From NCBI GenBank assembly GCA_046590705.1, contig JBKJUK010000255.1, forward strand, positions 1-29,093: a DNA stretch of 29,093 bases, written 5' to 3'. The position numbers and the translations under genes were made by a program. The notes under the pieces are model-generated. The model searched no databases, was not told the DNA's origin, and saw nothing but the letters and a program-made list of their open reading frames with translations. Positions 15,523-23,130 of the stretch are shown here, piece by piece. The stretch is from JBKJUK01 sp046590705. GTDB lineage: Bacteria > Acidobacteriota > Thermoanaerobaculia > Gp7-AA8. Every line of letters begins with the position of its first letter. Position 1 is the stretch's first letter.

Positions 15523-15999
15523 ATGAACGCGTCAACAGAATCCGTTCTTCGTTTCATCAATCTCACCTCCGCGGGACTCCTGGCAGGCTCGCTCGGATTC
15601 GGCGAATCGCCGCTCACTCCGGGCTGGGAAGAAGAACTCCCGCATGAGTGGCCGCGCAAGCGCGCCGAGGGTGATGCAGGAAAGTACTTCAACGCCATTG
15701 GCCCGATCGCTCTCGCCAGCGGACTCGCTCTTGCTTTGGGCTCGTCTACGGGCAGAACCTCGCGACGTGTACTCGATGTCGCTGCAGCAGTCGGACTCGC
15801 AGGCGTGGTCGCCGCAACGACTCTGGTTACGATTCCGATCAACAGGAAGCTCGATACAGCGGCGCCACCCGTCGATTACGAGCGCGCCGACTCTACGGCC
15901 CTGACACGCAACTGGGCTCGCGCCCATGCCACGCGCACCGCGCTCGGGATCGGTGCATTCGTCTGTGCGGCGGCCTCACTCAGCATTCGCAAGCGCTGA
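15523..15999 (+). CDS. DUF1772 (anthrone oxygenase-like) membrane protein
   Basis: The start at 15523 follows GAGGAG and GGGG upstream and gives 158 residues; an earlier TTG overlapping the DUF1634 stop codon is less likely. Four hydrophobic stretches are seen (about 11-27, 58-78, 84-110 and 138-152). The motif VTIPINRKLDTA, followed by RNWARAHATRTALG, is typical of DUF1772 proteins, where a polar N-P-x-N stretch precedes a W...H..RT helix. Some relatives are named anthrone oxygenase-like or noncatalytic membrane proteins; no reaction is claimed here. It lies 14 bp after the DUF1634 gene in an apparent operon. Confidence 0.7.
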   Translation: MNASTESVLRFINLTSAGLLAGSLGFGESPLTPGWEEELPHEWPRKRAEGDAGKYFNAIGPIALASGLALALGSSTGRTSRRVLDVAAAVGLAGVVAATTLVTIPINRKLDTAAPPVDYERADSTALTRNWARAHATRTALGIGAFVCAAASLSIRKR

Positions 16000-16068
16000 T
16001 CGCTTTTCGATGGACCAGCCAGTATTTCGCACAGTGACTGCTGCGAACGTGGATAGCCCTCCCGACTA

Positions 16069-16234
16069 GCCCGCATTTCTCACGAGGCGGCGGAGAGTGG
16101 CTTGGATGCAAGGCGCACGGCGGTTTCGCGACGAAGGCATCGTTCACACTATGTCGAGGAGCGAAACCGTTGTGCAACGAAGCAGACAGGCCGCTATCCG
16201 GCGTCGCAGCAGAAGGAGTGTGAGAAGTGCGGGC
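16069..16234 (+). mobile_element. MITE-like element, copy 3, with TA flanks
   Basis: It begins GCCCGCATTTCTCAC at 16069 and ends AAGGAGTGTGAGAAGTGCGG... with final C at 16234. TA dinucleotides flank both ends (16067-16068 and 16235-16236), as expected for IS630/Tc1-type target duplication. The left terminal repeat lacks about 13 bp relative to copy 2. It is highly similar to copy 2 and has the same orientation. A weak extra piece, CCAGTATTTCGCACAG near 16018-16033, may be a further remnant. It sits between convergent DUF1772 and thiL genes. Confidence 0.85.
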
Positions 16235-17244
16235 TACCTGAAGTGATCGAATCCGTCAGGAGCGAAGGGTTGAGTTGCATCGCGTTTCGAGAGCAGCACC
16301 TCTCTCCCGCCAGTGACACGACCAATCCCGTAGACCGGCTGCCCCGCGATCATGCAGAGTTCAGACTCCCGCAGTGGTGAGGTGAAAAGCAGCGCGTACT
16401 CTTCCCCTCCGTGCAGTGCTGCATGATCAGGATCGATGCCCATAGCGAATCCGGTTTCCACGAGATCGAGAAACAGCGGGACCTTCTCCCATACGATTAC
16501 AGCGCCGCAGTTTGAACTTTCGCAGAGACGATTCAGATCCGTTGAAAGTCCGTCGGAGATGTCGATGCAGGCACCTACCTCACCGCGGGCCGCGAGCCCT
16601 CCGGCTGCCGCAGATTCGGCTCGGGGGAGCAGCTGTTTGCGCAGAGCGGCCGCGGCGAACTCGCGCTGCGCGTATCCAACTTTCTTAATCGATTCCGCTG
16701 GAGGCTCGGCAAGATCGCCGCGCAGACGCCACCCCTGCTCGAGCAGCCTCAGTCCCGCTTCAGCGCCACCCAGCGGTTGCGTGACATAGATCCTTTCTCC
16801 CACTTTCGCGCCGCTTCGAAGTAAGGCACCGGCATCTGGAACTGTACCGACTGCGGTGATCGACACGCATAACTGCTGCGCACGAGACAGATCCCCGCCA
16901 AGAAGAGTCACGCGGTCGCGACGGGCCAGTTCAGCCAGGGCATCGATCATCTTCTCTACGAACGACCGTCGCTCGAGCGGAAAGGCCAGCGTCAGAAGAA
17001 ATGAATCCGGACAAGCGCCCATTGCGGCCAGGTCAGAAAGATTCGCCGCGAAAGCTTTCGTGGCCACATGCTGTGGTTCGGCGTCCGAAAAAAAATCGAT
17101 TCCCTCTATGAGGATGTCTGTGGTGAGCGCCACGGGTTCCCGACGATGCAGGATCGCTGCGTCGTCCCCGATCCCCACGCCGTCCTCCGGCGCGTCGAAA
17201 CGGAGCCGGATCAGTTCAACGAGTGCGTCTTCCGGGCTTTTCAT
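16234..17244 (-). CDS. thiL: Thiamine-monophosphate kinase
   Basis: ThiL phosphorylates thiamine monophosphate to the active cofactor TPP. The 336-residue length fits. Conserved motifs are VGIGDDAAIL (23-32), TTDILIEGIDF (41-51), NLSDLAAMGA (68-77), LLGGDLSR (114-121), CIDISDGLSTD (226-236) and HGGEEYALLF (278-287). The natural family ending GFDHF is present, so the protein is complete. The stop codon TAG is made of the TA flanking MITE copy 3 plus the first base of the element on this strand. The 5' end overlaps truA by 29 bases on the same strand, so the two are co-transcribed with truA first. Confidence 0.96.
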   Translation of the reverse strand: MKSPEDALVELIRLRFDAPEDGVGIGDDAAILHRREPVALTTDILIEGIDFFSDAEPQHVATKAFAANLSDLAAMGACPDSFLLTLAFPLERRSFVEKMIDALAELARRDRVTLLGGDLSRAQQLCVSITAVGTVPDAGALLRSGAKVGERIYVTQPLGGAEAGLRLLEQGWRLRGDLAEPPAESIKKVGYAQREFAAAALRKQLLPRAESAAAGGLAARGEVGACIDISDGLSTDLNRLCESSNCGAVIVWEKVPLFLDLVETGFAMGIDPDHAALHGGEEYALLFTSPLRESELCMIAGQPVYGIGRVTGGREVLLSKRDATQPFAPDGFDHFR

Positions 17245-18043
17245 CGGCCCCTTCTTTTCGGATGAATCGTGGCAACACCGGAATTAACGGCTGCAGCGGC
17301 CGATCAAAAGTTTCACCTTCGTAGGTGACACCTTCTAGAAAGAGACCCGATGGCGGTGCGGTGGGTTGATACTTTTCCGCACCAGGTTCGAGCAGCGCGC
17401 CGAACTCCCGCACGCTCATCGCTCCCCGACCGACCTCGGCCAGTGCCGACACGATTTTTCTCACCATCTTCCAGAGATAGTGCGAAGCGGTGATGCGAAC
17501 CAGAATCATTTCGCTGGTCTCGAGCATCTCCAGCTTCTCGACCACGACGATGGTCGACTCGTTCTCCGCCCGGCGATCGGTGAGCGCTGAGAAATCGTGT
17601 CGCCCCACCAGCAGCTTAGAAGCAGTCTTCATGGCCTCGCCATCGAGGCGATCCTTCACCCACCAGACGAATGGCTTGGCGAAAGCCGTCCTCCTCTTCG
17701 AGATCTGATAAAGGTAAGTGCGCGAGGTGGCATCGTGCCGCGCGTGAAAGCGGTCGTGGGTTTCCTCGACGCGGAGGACGCTGATGTCGTGCGGCAGCAG
17801 ATCGTTGAGATTGCGCTCGATATCCCTCTGCGGCACTTTTTTCGAGAGCTTCAGATGGGCGACCTGACCGGCAGCATGGACGCCCGAATCGGTCCGACCC
17901 GCGCCGCCGACATCGACCTTTCCCCAGACCTGCGTGGCAGCTTTGAGGATGTGGCCCTGCACCGTCTTCGGAGTGTTGCCCTGCGCCTGCCATCCGGAGA
18001 AGCGCGTCCCTTCATATTCGAGTGTGATTTTATAAGTAGGCAT
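17216..18043 (-). CDS. truA: tRNA pseudouridine synthase A
   Basis: TruA makes pseudouridine at positions 38-40 of the tRNA anticodon stem. The start at 18043 gives 275 residues beginning MPTYKITLEYEGTRFSGWQA, the canonical N-terminus. Reading further upstream would translate the ATTCTCCATTC repeat and is rejected. The catalytic Asp is D52 in GAGRTDSGVHA. RFHARHDATSRTYLYQI (98-114) and HYLWKMVRKIV are also conserved. No Shine-Dalgarno sequence is seen. The gene is divergent from the DUF971 gene across a 125-bp repeat-filled spacer and overlaps thiL at its 3' end. Confidence 0.96.
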   Translation of the reverse strand: MPTYKITLEYEGTRFSGWQAQGNTPKTVQGHILKAATQVWGKVDVGGAGRTDSGVHAAGQVAHLKLSKKVPQRDIERNLNDLLPHDISVLRVEETHDRFHARHDATSRTYLYQISKRRTAFAKPFVWWVKDRLDGEAMKTASKLLVGRHDFSALTDRRAENESTIVVVEKLEMLETSEMILVRITASHYLWKMVRKIVSALAEVGRGAMSVREFGALLEPGAEKYQPTAPPSGLFLEGVTYEGETFDRPLQPLIPVLPRFIRKEGADEKPGRRTR

Positions 18044-18049
18044 TTTATT

Positions 18050-18164
18050 GAATGGAGAATGTTGAATGGAGAATGGAGAATGAAAGGCTGCCCTGGAAAG
18101 TACCATGGCAGCCAGAAGCAGAGTTCTTTTCCATTCAACATTCTCCATTCTCCATTCTCCATTC
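18050..18164. repeat. ATTCTCCATTC palindrome between truA and the DUF971 gene
   Basis: The arms 18050-18070 and 18130-18150 are perfect 21-bp inverted repeats (GAATGGAGAATGTTGAATGG and one more base). Each arm is extended by tandem units of GAATGGA or TCCATTC up to 18164. The centre carries a second hairpin GGCTGCC / GGCAGCC (18086-18112 region). The element fills nearly the whole spacer between divergent genes, so it must overlap any promoters there. Confidence 0.85.
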
Positions 18165-18168
18165 ACAA

Positions 18169-18489
18169 ATGTCCGCAAATCACTGGCAGCTGATCGGGAA
18201 CGAACTGGCCGTCGTCTGGAACGACGGCCACGAATCGTATTACCCGCTCGAATCGCTGCGGCGCGAGTGTCCCTGCGCGGCCTGTTCGGGGGAGCCTGAT
18301 CTTTTCGGGCGCATCTCCAAGGGTCCCGCTCCCCGTTACAACGAGCGTTCTTTCCAGCTGAGTACGATCGAGCGGACCGGAAACTACGGCCTGCAACTGG
18401 GCTGGGGGGACAATCACACCTACGGAATCTGGACCTTCGCCCGTCTCCGGTCTTTCTGCCCCTGCCCAGCGTGCGGCAAATCTATCTAA
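18169..18489 (+). CDS. DUF971 (GBBH-like N-terminal) domain protein
   Basis: This is a 106-residue protein. The family pattern is clear: LAVVWNDGHESYYPLESLRRECPCAAC (about 13-39), then YGLQLGWGDNHTYGIWTFARLRSFCPCPAC near the end. Cysteines come in two CPCxxC groups (34-39 and 97-102), suggesting a metal or iron-sulfur site. The fold is the N-terminal domain of gamma-butyrobetaine hydroxylase. Stand-alone bacterial members are often linked to iron-sulfur carrier or Mrp contexts, but none is adjacent here. The TAA stop codon overlaps the ATG of the metalloprotease gene (TAATG), indicating coupling, although no functional link is evident. Confidence 0.85.
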   Translation: MSANHWQLIGNELAVVWNDGHESYYPLESLRRECPCAACSGEPDLFGRISKGPAPRYNERSFQLSTIERTGNYGLQLGWGDNHTYGIWTFARLRSFCPCPACGKSI

Positions 18490-21400
18490 TGTCGCTCGGG
18501 GCCCGGTTCTGTCGACTGATCGTCGCACTGACGATCCACCTCGTGGCGTTCTCGCTTCAGGCGACGACCATCATCGTTCCCACCGACGACCAGCTCATCG
18601 CGAAGTCACCTCTGATTCTGATCGGCACGGTACAAAGCAGTGAGTCGGTCGAACGCAGCGGTATCTGGACCGAAACCATCCTGCGCGTGGAACGAACGCT
18701 ACGCGGAAATGCGGCATCGACTGTGACCATCCGCGAAGTAGGCGGACGCATCGGCAACCGGATGAACGTAGTCTTCGGATCCCCTGAGTATCGCCGGGGA
18801 GAACGCGTTCTGGTTTTTCTCTGGCCCACCAGGCGTGGCGACTATCAGACCCGCGATCTCGCCTTCGGAAAGTTCACCGAGAGAATCACCGAGGGCGGAA
18901 GGCTGGTCTGGCACCGCCAGGAAGAACTTCCCGGAACCAGCCTGCTCGACGGTTCGTTTCGGAAAGTCAGCGCCGATCAGTCGGCTTACCGCCTCGCTTC
19001 GCCCTTCGAACGCTACATCACCTCGAAAACAGATGAGACGACCTCGCGGGATTATCTGACCAACGAAACGCTGCGCACCCCACCTCAGATCGCACCGATG
19101 TTTACGCTGATCGGAGAAGGTTCGATCTACCGGTGGTTCGCGTTCGACAACGGCGGAAAAGTTTCATGGAAGAGCTACGGAACACAGCCAGGCTACACGG
19201 GTGGAGGTCTCATCGAGCTGGCGGCGGCCTTCAGCGCCTGGAATTCATACCCGGAATCCCGCATCGGCTATCAGTACGATGGAGCTGGCAGTGGCACACC
19301 TGGAGGGCTCCGGCCCGAGAACGGAATCAACGAGATTGTTTTCAATGATCTGGCCGACGACATCGACGGAACATGGGACGGGAGTTCGGGAGTCGTTGGT
19401 CGCGGTGGCTTCAACAACGTCCGCAAGGCTCCTGACTGGACTGCGCTATTCACTGCGGATGCAAGGCACCCGGCCGGCGTGTATCCCGCGCAGATGATTC
19501 TGGAGAGCAATCTCGTCATCCAGGATGGCCTGTCGCAGGTGCGAGGCGTCTCGACGGGAATCCTCTCGGAGATCCTGGCGCATGAAGTCGGCCACACCCT
19601 GGGTTTCAATCATTCGCAGGATCAGGGTGCTCTGATGTTCTCGCAGATTGGCGGCAACGGAGCATCGCTTCGAAGCGATGACAAACTTGCCGCACGGTGG
19701 TTGTATCCGCGCAGCATAAACGGCGCACCGCCGCCATCTTCGGTCCCGCCTGATGCGCCAACTGATGTGCAACTCTCGGTGGTGAATGGCGACGACCTCC
19801 TCGTTCGCTGGACCGACAACTCGAAGAATGAAAATCACTTCAACGTCTACATCGCGGCTGGTGGTCGTACATTTTTCAAAGCGGCCGAACTCCCACCTGA
19901 TCAGAACGTTTTCACGTTCGTAAGTGCGGCAGCAGGAGGAACCTACGACGTTCGTGTGGGAGCTTCAAATGATGCCGGGGAAGTGCTCTCGACAATCAAA
20001 CAGTTCACCATGCCTTACGACGCAGTCAGGACGGCCTTCACCGCATCGCCCGAAAAGGGAACAGCTGGAGTGACCCGATTCAGCTTCACCGATCAGACCA
20101 GTGGCGGTATTGCGGCAAGACTCTGGAACTTCGGTGATGGCGCTACCTCCACCATCGCGAATCCAGCGCACACGTTCACGAAGAGCGGCGTGTTCACGGT
20201 CACTCTCAAAGTCACTCTCACGGATGGTCGCGAGCTGGGCTCGTCCAGCAGCGTCCGCGTCTTCCCGCCATTGAACGCGGCCTTCGTTTCTGCGCCGGCT
20301 CTGGTACACGCCGGAGTTCCAGTCACGTTCTCAGGTGCAGACGAAGCCGCAGAACGCTGGCTCTGGAATTTCGGCGACGGTACCTCATCGAGCGAGCGCG
20401 ATCCGGTCCACATCTTTTCGAGTGCCGGGACGTTTCGAGTCTCACTCACGGTGTACGACGAAATCGGATCAGCCACCGTCACGCGCTCGCTGCAGGTGAA
20501 GGAAGCTCTCCGCTTCTCGGCCATCGTTCCTGTAGCCGCCGATGTTTCCGGACCAGGAGGAACTCCCTGGCGGACGGAAATCACTCTCTTCAACGGCGAC
20601 AGCAGGCTCCTTGTTCTACAAGCCCGCCTCTTAACCTCCACGCCGCAACAAACCAGCGATCGGACAGGCCGATTCGTGATTGCACCTGGCCAGACCCTGC
20701 ACTTCGAGAATGTGATCCGGGAGCTCTTCGGTACCTCGAATGCCGCAGGAGCCATCGTGCTCGAAGGAGAACCGGAGACCGCGACGGCGCCGTTATCGAT
20801 CACCACGAGAATTCACACCACCGGCGCCAGTGGCTCCTACGGACAACTCGTCCCCACGGTCACTACGCCCTCTGCCGGTCGCTTTTACCTTCCCGGACTG
20901 CAGAACACGGACATTTCGCGGTCCAACGCAGGCCTGGTGAATCGCTCGTCACAAACTGCCGAGGCCACACTGACTCTCTTTCGCCGGGATGGCTCGATCG
21001 AAGGGATGCGCGTGATCGAACTGGCCGGCTCGAGCTTTCAGCAGTTTCCGCTCACCTCGCTCTTTCCTGCTCTTGCAAAACGTCCCGATCTCACCATGCA
21101 GATCGACACCTCACCCTCCGCAGCAGTCACTGGCTACGCCTCGGTAATCGACACTCGATCGAACGACCCTGTTTTCATCGCACCCCTTTCGGACCGCAGC
21201 GAGCAGTCGCTGTTGCTCCCGTTGATCGGCCGATCTGAGGGAGCGGAAGGAACGTTCTGGCGAAGTGATGTGACGCTTTTCAATCCAGTGAAGCGTCCCG
21301 TTCGCTGCATCCTGTCATTGCCCGACGGAGTGGAGAGAACGATTCAGCTCACGCCCGGACAGACCCTGCGAATTGAAGACGTGTTGTCCACCTTTGCAAG

Positions 21401-21848
21401 AGAACGGGGACTTTCGACGCTCAAGCTGCGAACGGATGACACGCTACCGCTCATCACCAGCACTACCTACACCAGGCGAACGGACGGCGGCAGCTTCGGC
21501 ATGACCATCAACGCCCTCTCTGACAACGCCATGAAGCGTTCGCATCAGATCACAGGGGTGCGTTCCGAGAGCGCCTACCGGTCAAACGCCGGGTTCCTCT
21601 CCAGCGGAGGAGGAGAGTTGAGACTCACCCTGGTCCGGCCTGATGGCAGCGCCCTCGAGTCGGCACTCATCATTCCCGCGGGCGGTCCTCACCAGTACCC
21701 GCTAAGAGTATTGTTTCCGTCCCTCGAGAAGGAACAGCTGACAGGACCCGGCACGCTGAAAGCCGAAGGCGCCTTCGTTTTCTTCGCCTACGTTTCCGTC
21801 ATCGATCAGGGCTCAGGAGATCCGCTGTTCATCTACGACGACCAATGA
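18489..21848 (+). CDS. Large secreted zinc metalloprotease with FN3, PKD and duplicated C-terminal modules
   Basis: The product has 1119 residues from the ATG at 18489 (a GTG at 18471 is possible). The N-terminus LGARFCRLIVALTIHLVAFS is a signal peptide, with likely cleavage near SLQA. Residues about 30-410 contain the metzincin-type zinc site HEVGHTLGFNH (H365, E366, H369, H375) and a possible Met-turn ALMF near 381-384. An FN3-like domain is at about 420-507. Two PKD domains (about 514-593 and 594-672) both contain LWNFGDG. The rest is an internal duplication: GTPWRTEITLFN near 690 and GTFWRSDVTLFN near 920, each followed about 90-130 residues later by matching SNAG, FPSL/FPAL and YVSVID/YASVID segments. 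It is probably a secreted or surface peptidase of the M10/M57-like kind; the substrate is unknown. Confidence 0.88.
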   Translation: MSLGARFCRLIVALTIHLVAFSLQATTIIVPTDDQLIAKSPLILIGTVQSSESVERSGIWTETILRVERTLRGNAASTVTIREVGGRIGNRMNVVFGSPEYRRGERVLVFLWPTRRGDYQTRDLAFGKFTERITEGGRLVWHRQEELPGTSLLDGSFRKVSADQSAYRLASPFERYITSKTDETTSRDYLTNETLRTPPQIAPMFTLIGEGSIYRWFAFDNGGKVSWKSYGTQPGYTGGGLIELAAAFSAWNSYPESRIGYQYDGAGSGTPGGLRPENGINEIVFNDLADDIDGTWDGSSGVVGRGGFNNVRKAPDWTALFTADARHPAGVYPAQMILESNLVIQDGLSQVRGVSTGILSEILAHEVGHTLGFNHSQDQGALMFSQIGGNGASLRSDDKLAARWLYPRSINGAPPPSSVPPDAPTDVQLSVVNGDDLLVRWTDNSKNENHFNVYIAAGGRTFFKAAELPPDQNVFTFVSAAAGGTYDVRVGASNDAGEVLSTIKQFTMPYDAVRTAFTASPEKGTAGVTRFSFTDQTSGGIAARLWNFGDGATSTIANPAHTFTKSGVFTVTLKVTLTDGRELGSSSSVRVFPPLNAAFVSAPALVHAGVPVTFSGADEAAERWLWNFGDGTSSSERDPVHIFSSAGTFRVSLTVYDEIGSATVTRSLQVKEALRFSAIVPVAADVSGPGGTPWRTEITLFNGDSRLLVLQARLLTSTPQQTSDRTGRFVIAPGQTLHFENVIRELFGTSNAAGAIVLEGEPETATAPLSITTRIHTTGASGSYGQLVPTVTTPSAGRFYLPGLQNTDISRSNAGLVNRSSQTAEATLTLFRRDGSIEGMRVIELAGSSFQQFPLTSLFPALAKRPDLTMQIDTSPSAAVTGYASVIDTRSNDPVFIAPLSDRSEQSLLLPLIGRSEGAEGTFWRSDVTLFNPVKRPVRCILSLPDGVERTIQLTPGQTLRIEDVLSTFARERGLSTLKLRTDDTLPLITSTTYTRRTDGGSFGMTINALSDNAMKRSHQITGVRSESAYRSNAGFLSSGGGELRLTLVRPDGSALESALIIPAGGPHQYPLRVLFPSLEKEQLTGPGTLKAEGAFVFFAYVSVIDQGSGDPLFIYDDQ

Positions 21849-21850
21849 AA

Positions 21851-21878
21851 GCTCCCCTCTCCCTCGGGAGAGGGGAGC
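21851..21878. terminator. 12-bp hairpin between convergent protease and arcC genes
   Basis: GCTCCCCTCTCC pairs perfectly with GGAGAGGGGAGC around a CTCG loop. It lies 3 bp after the protease stop and 5 bp before the arcC stop on the opposite strand, a bidirectional terminator position. T-tracts are poor on both sides (CTTTC on the minus strand), so it could instead be a transcript-end stabiliser or a dispersed palindrome. Confidence 0.6.
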
Positions 21879-21883
21879 ACAAA

Positions 21884-22858
21884 TCAGGGGACGATGCGCG
21901 TTCCGGCCTTCCCTTCTAACCCTTCGCGCAGGTTCTCGACATCGGTGATCAGCACTTCCTGTCCGCTCATGCGGACGAACTCGATGGCGGCCTGCACTTT
22001 CGGTCCCATCGATCCCGGTGGAAACTGTCCCTGGTCGAACCAGGCCTGCGCCTCATCCACGGTCATGCGTTCGATGGCCCGCTCTGTAGCTTTCCCGAAG
22101 TCGATGGCGATCTGGGGCACTCCTGTGAGCACGAGATAAAGATCGGCCTTGAGTTCTGCGGCCAGCAGCGACGAAGCAAAATCCTTATCGATGACGGCCT
22201 CCACGCCGCGCCACTGCGCGTCCCGACCTCGCACCACCGGAATTCCGCCACCGCCAGCCGCAATGACCACCGGCACATGCTCGACCAGTACCTCGATGAT
22301 GTCGCGGTTGAGGATTCGAACAGGCCGCGGACTCGGCACGACCTTTCGCCAGCCTCTGTTCGAGTCTTCCTTCATCGACCAGCCGTAATCGCGCATGAGC
22401 GCCTCGGCGCGGTAGCGTGTGAAGAAGGGGCCGATCGGCTTTGAAGGTTTCTTGAAACCAGGGTCATTCGGATCCACTTCGACCTCGGTCAGAATCGTCG
22501 CGACTCCCGACTCTACTCCAATGGTCTCCAGCCGATTGCGCATGGCCTGCTGAAGAAGAAATCCTATGGATCCCTCCGTCTGCGCAACGGCCGTGTCCAG
22601 CGACTGTGGTGGAATCTTGGTCGATGCTTCTTCGGCCTGCACCAGGATGTTGCCGACCTGCGGCCCGTTCCCATGCACGATGATCAGCCGGTAGCCGAAG
22701 CGCACGATCTCGGCGAGCCAGCGCGCCGCCTGCTTGGCCCGCGCAATCTGTTCTTCCTGTGTTCCGCGATCCTCCGGACGGAGCAGAGCGTTACCACCGA
22801 AGGCTACGACTGCCAGACGGCGCTTTGGGGGGGTGATTTCTTTCTTCTGAATGGTCAT
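21884..22858 (-). CDS. arcC: Carbamate kinase
   Basis: It transfers phosphate from carbamoyl phosphate to ADP, giving ATP, CO2 and ammonia, the energy-yielding step of the arginine deiminase pathway. It has 324 residues. Motifs are VVAFGGNALL (17-26), IVHGNGPQVGNIL (60-72), QTEGSIGFLLQQ (93-104), VIAAGGGGIPV near 198-208, DKDFASSLLA and FPPGSMGPKVQAAI near the C-terminus. The gene is on the same strand as arcA, 272 bp downstream of it. That gap contains a family B repeat next to the arcA end and no gene. No Shine-Dalgarno sequence is visible before the ATG. Confidence 0.96.
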   Translation of the reverse strand: MTIQKKEITPPKRRLAVVAFGGNALLRPEDRGTQEEQIARAKQAARWLAEIVRFGYRLIIVHGNGPQVGNILVQAEEASTKIPPQSLDTAVAQTEGSIGFLLQQAMRNRLETIGVESGVATILTEVEVDPNDPGFKKPSKPIGPFFTRYRAEALMRDYGWSMKEDSNRGWRKVVPSPRPVRILNRDIIEVLVEHVPVVIAAGGGGIPVVRGRDAQWRGVEAVIDKDFASSLLAAELKADLYLVLTGVPQIAIDFGKATERAIERMTVDEAQAWFDQGQFPPGSMGPKVQAAIEFVRMSGQEVLITDVENLREGLEGKAGTRIVP

Positions 22859-23098
22859 TGGCGATGGAGGATGGAAGAGATTCGTAAGTAAGAATAGAAC
22901 TGCAGCTTAATGTCAGGGTGCGTTTACGGGCGCTTGTGATTTCACACGCGGTGCTTCGATGTTTCATTGCTCGCAGATTGCGAGTTCCCTCGCCCCGCCC
23001 ACACACCCACGCTTGCTCGGGATGACAGCGTCCCCGGTTTAAGCATCGGCCAGGTCGAGTGCTCAGTGTGCTGTCACTTTCAACCTCGACCTTACCCC

Positions 23099-23130
23099 TC
23101 GACTCCGGTCCCCGGCCCCCGGCCCGACTC
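23099..23130. repeat. Family B GC-rich repeat, single copy, abutting the arcA stop codon
   Basis: CGACTCCGGTCCCCGGCCCC followed by CGGCCCGACTC ends directly at the arcA stop codon (23131). It is the same family as the arms at 5360-5395 and 25917-25950. No inverted partner is seen in the arcA-arcC gap. Confidence 0.7.

Noticed and set aside
14898..16234. Possible CRISPR array from repeated blocks
   Set aside because: There are only three long repeats with terminal inverted repeats, unequal spacing and genes between them, and no cas genes.
18044..18178. 45-residue N-terminal extension of truA
   Set aside because: It translates the ATTCTCCATTC repeat; the conserved TruA N-terminus starts at 18043.
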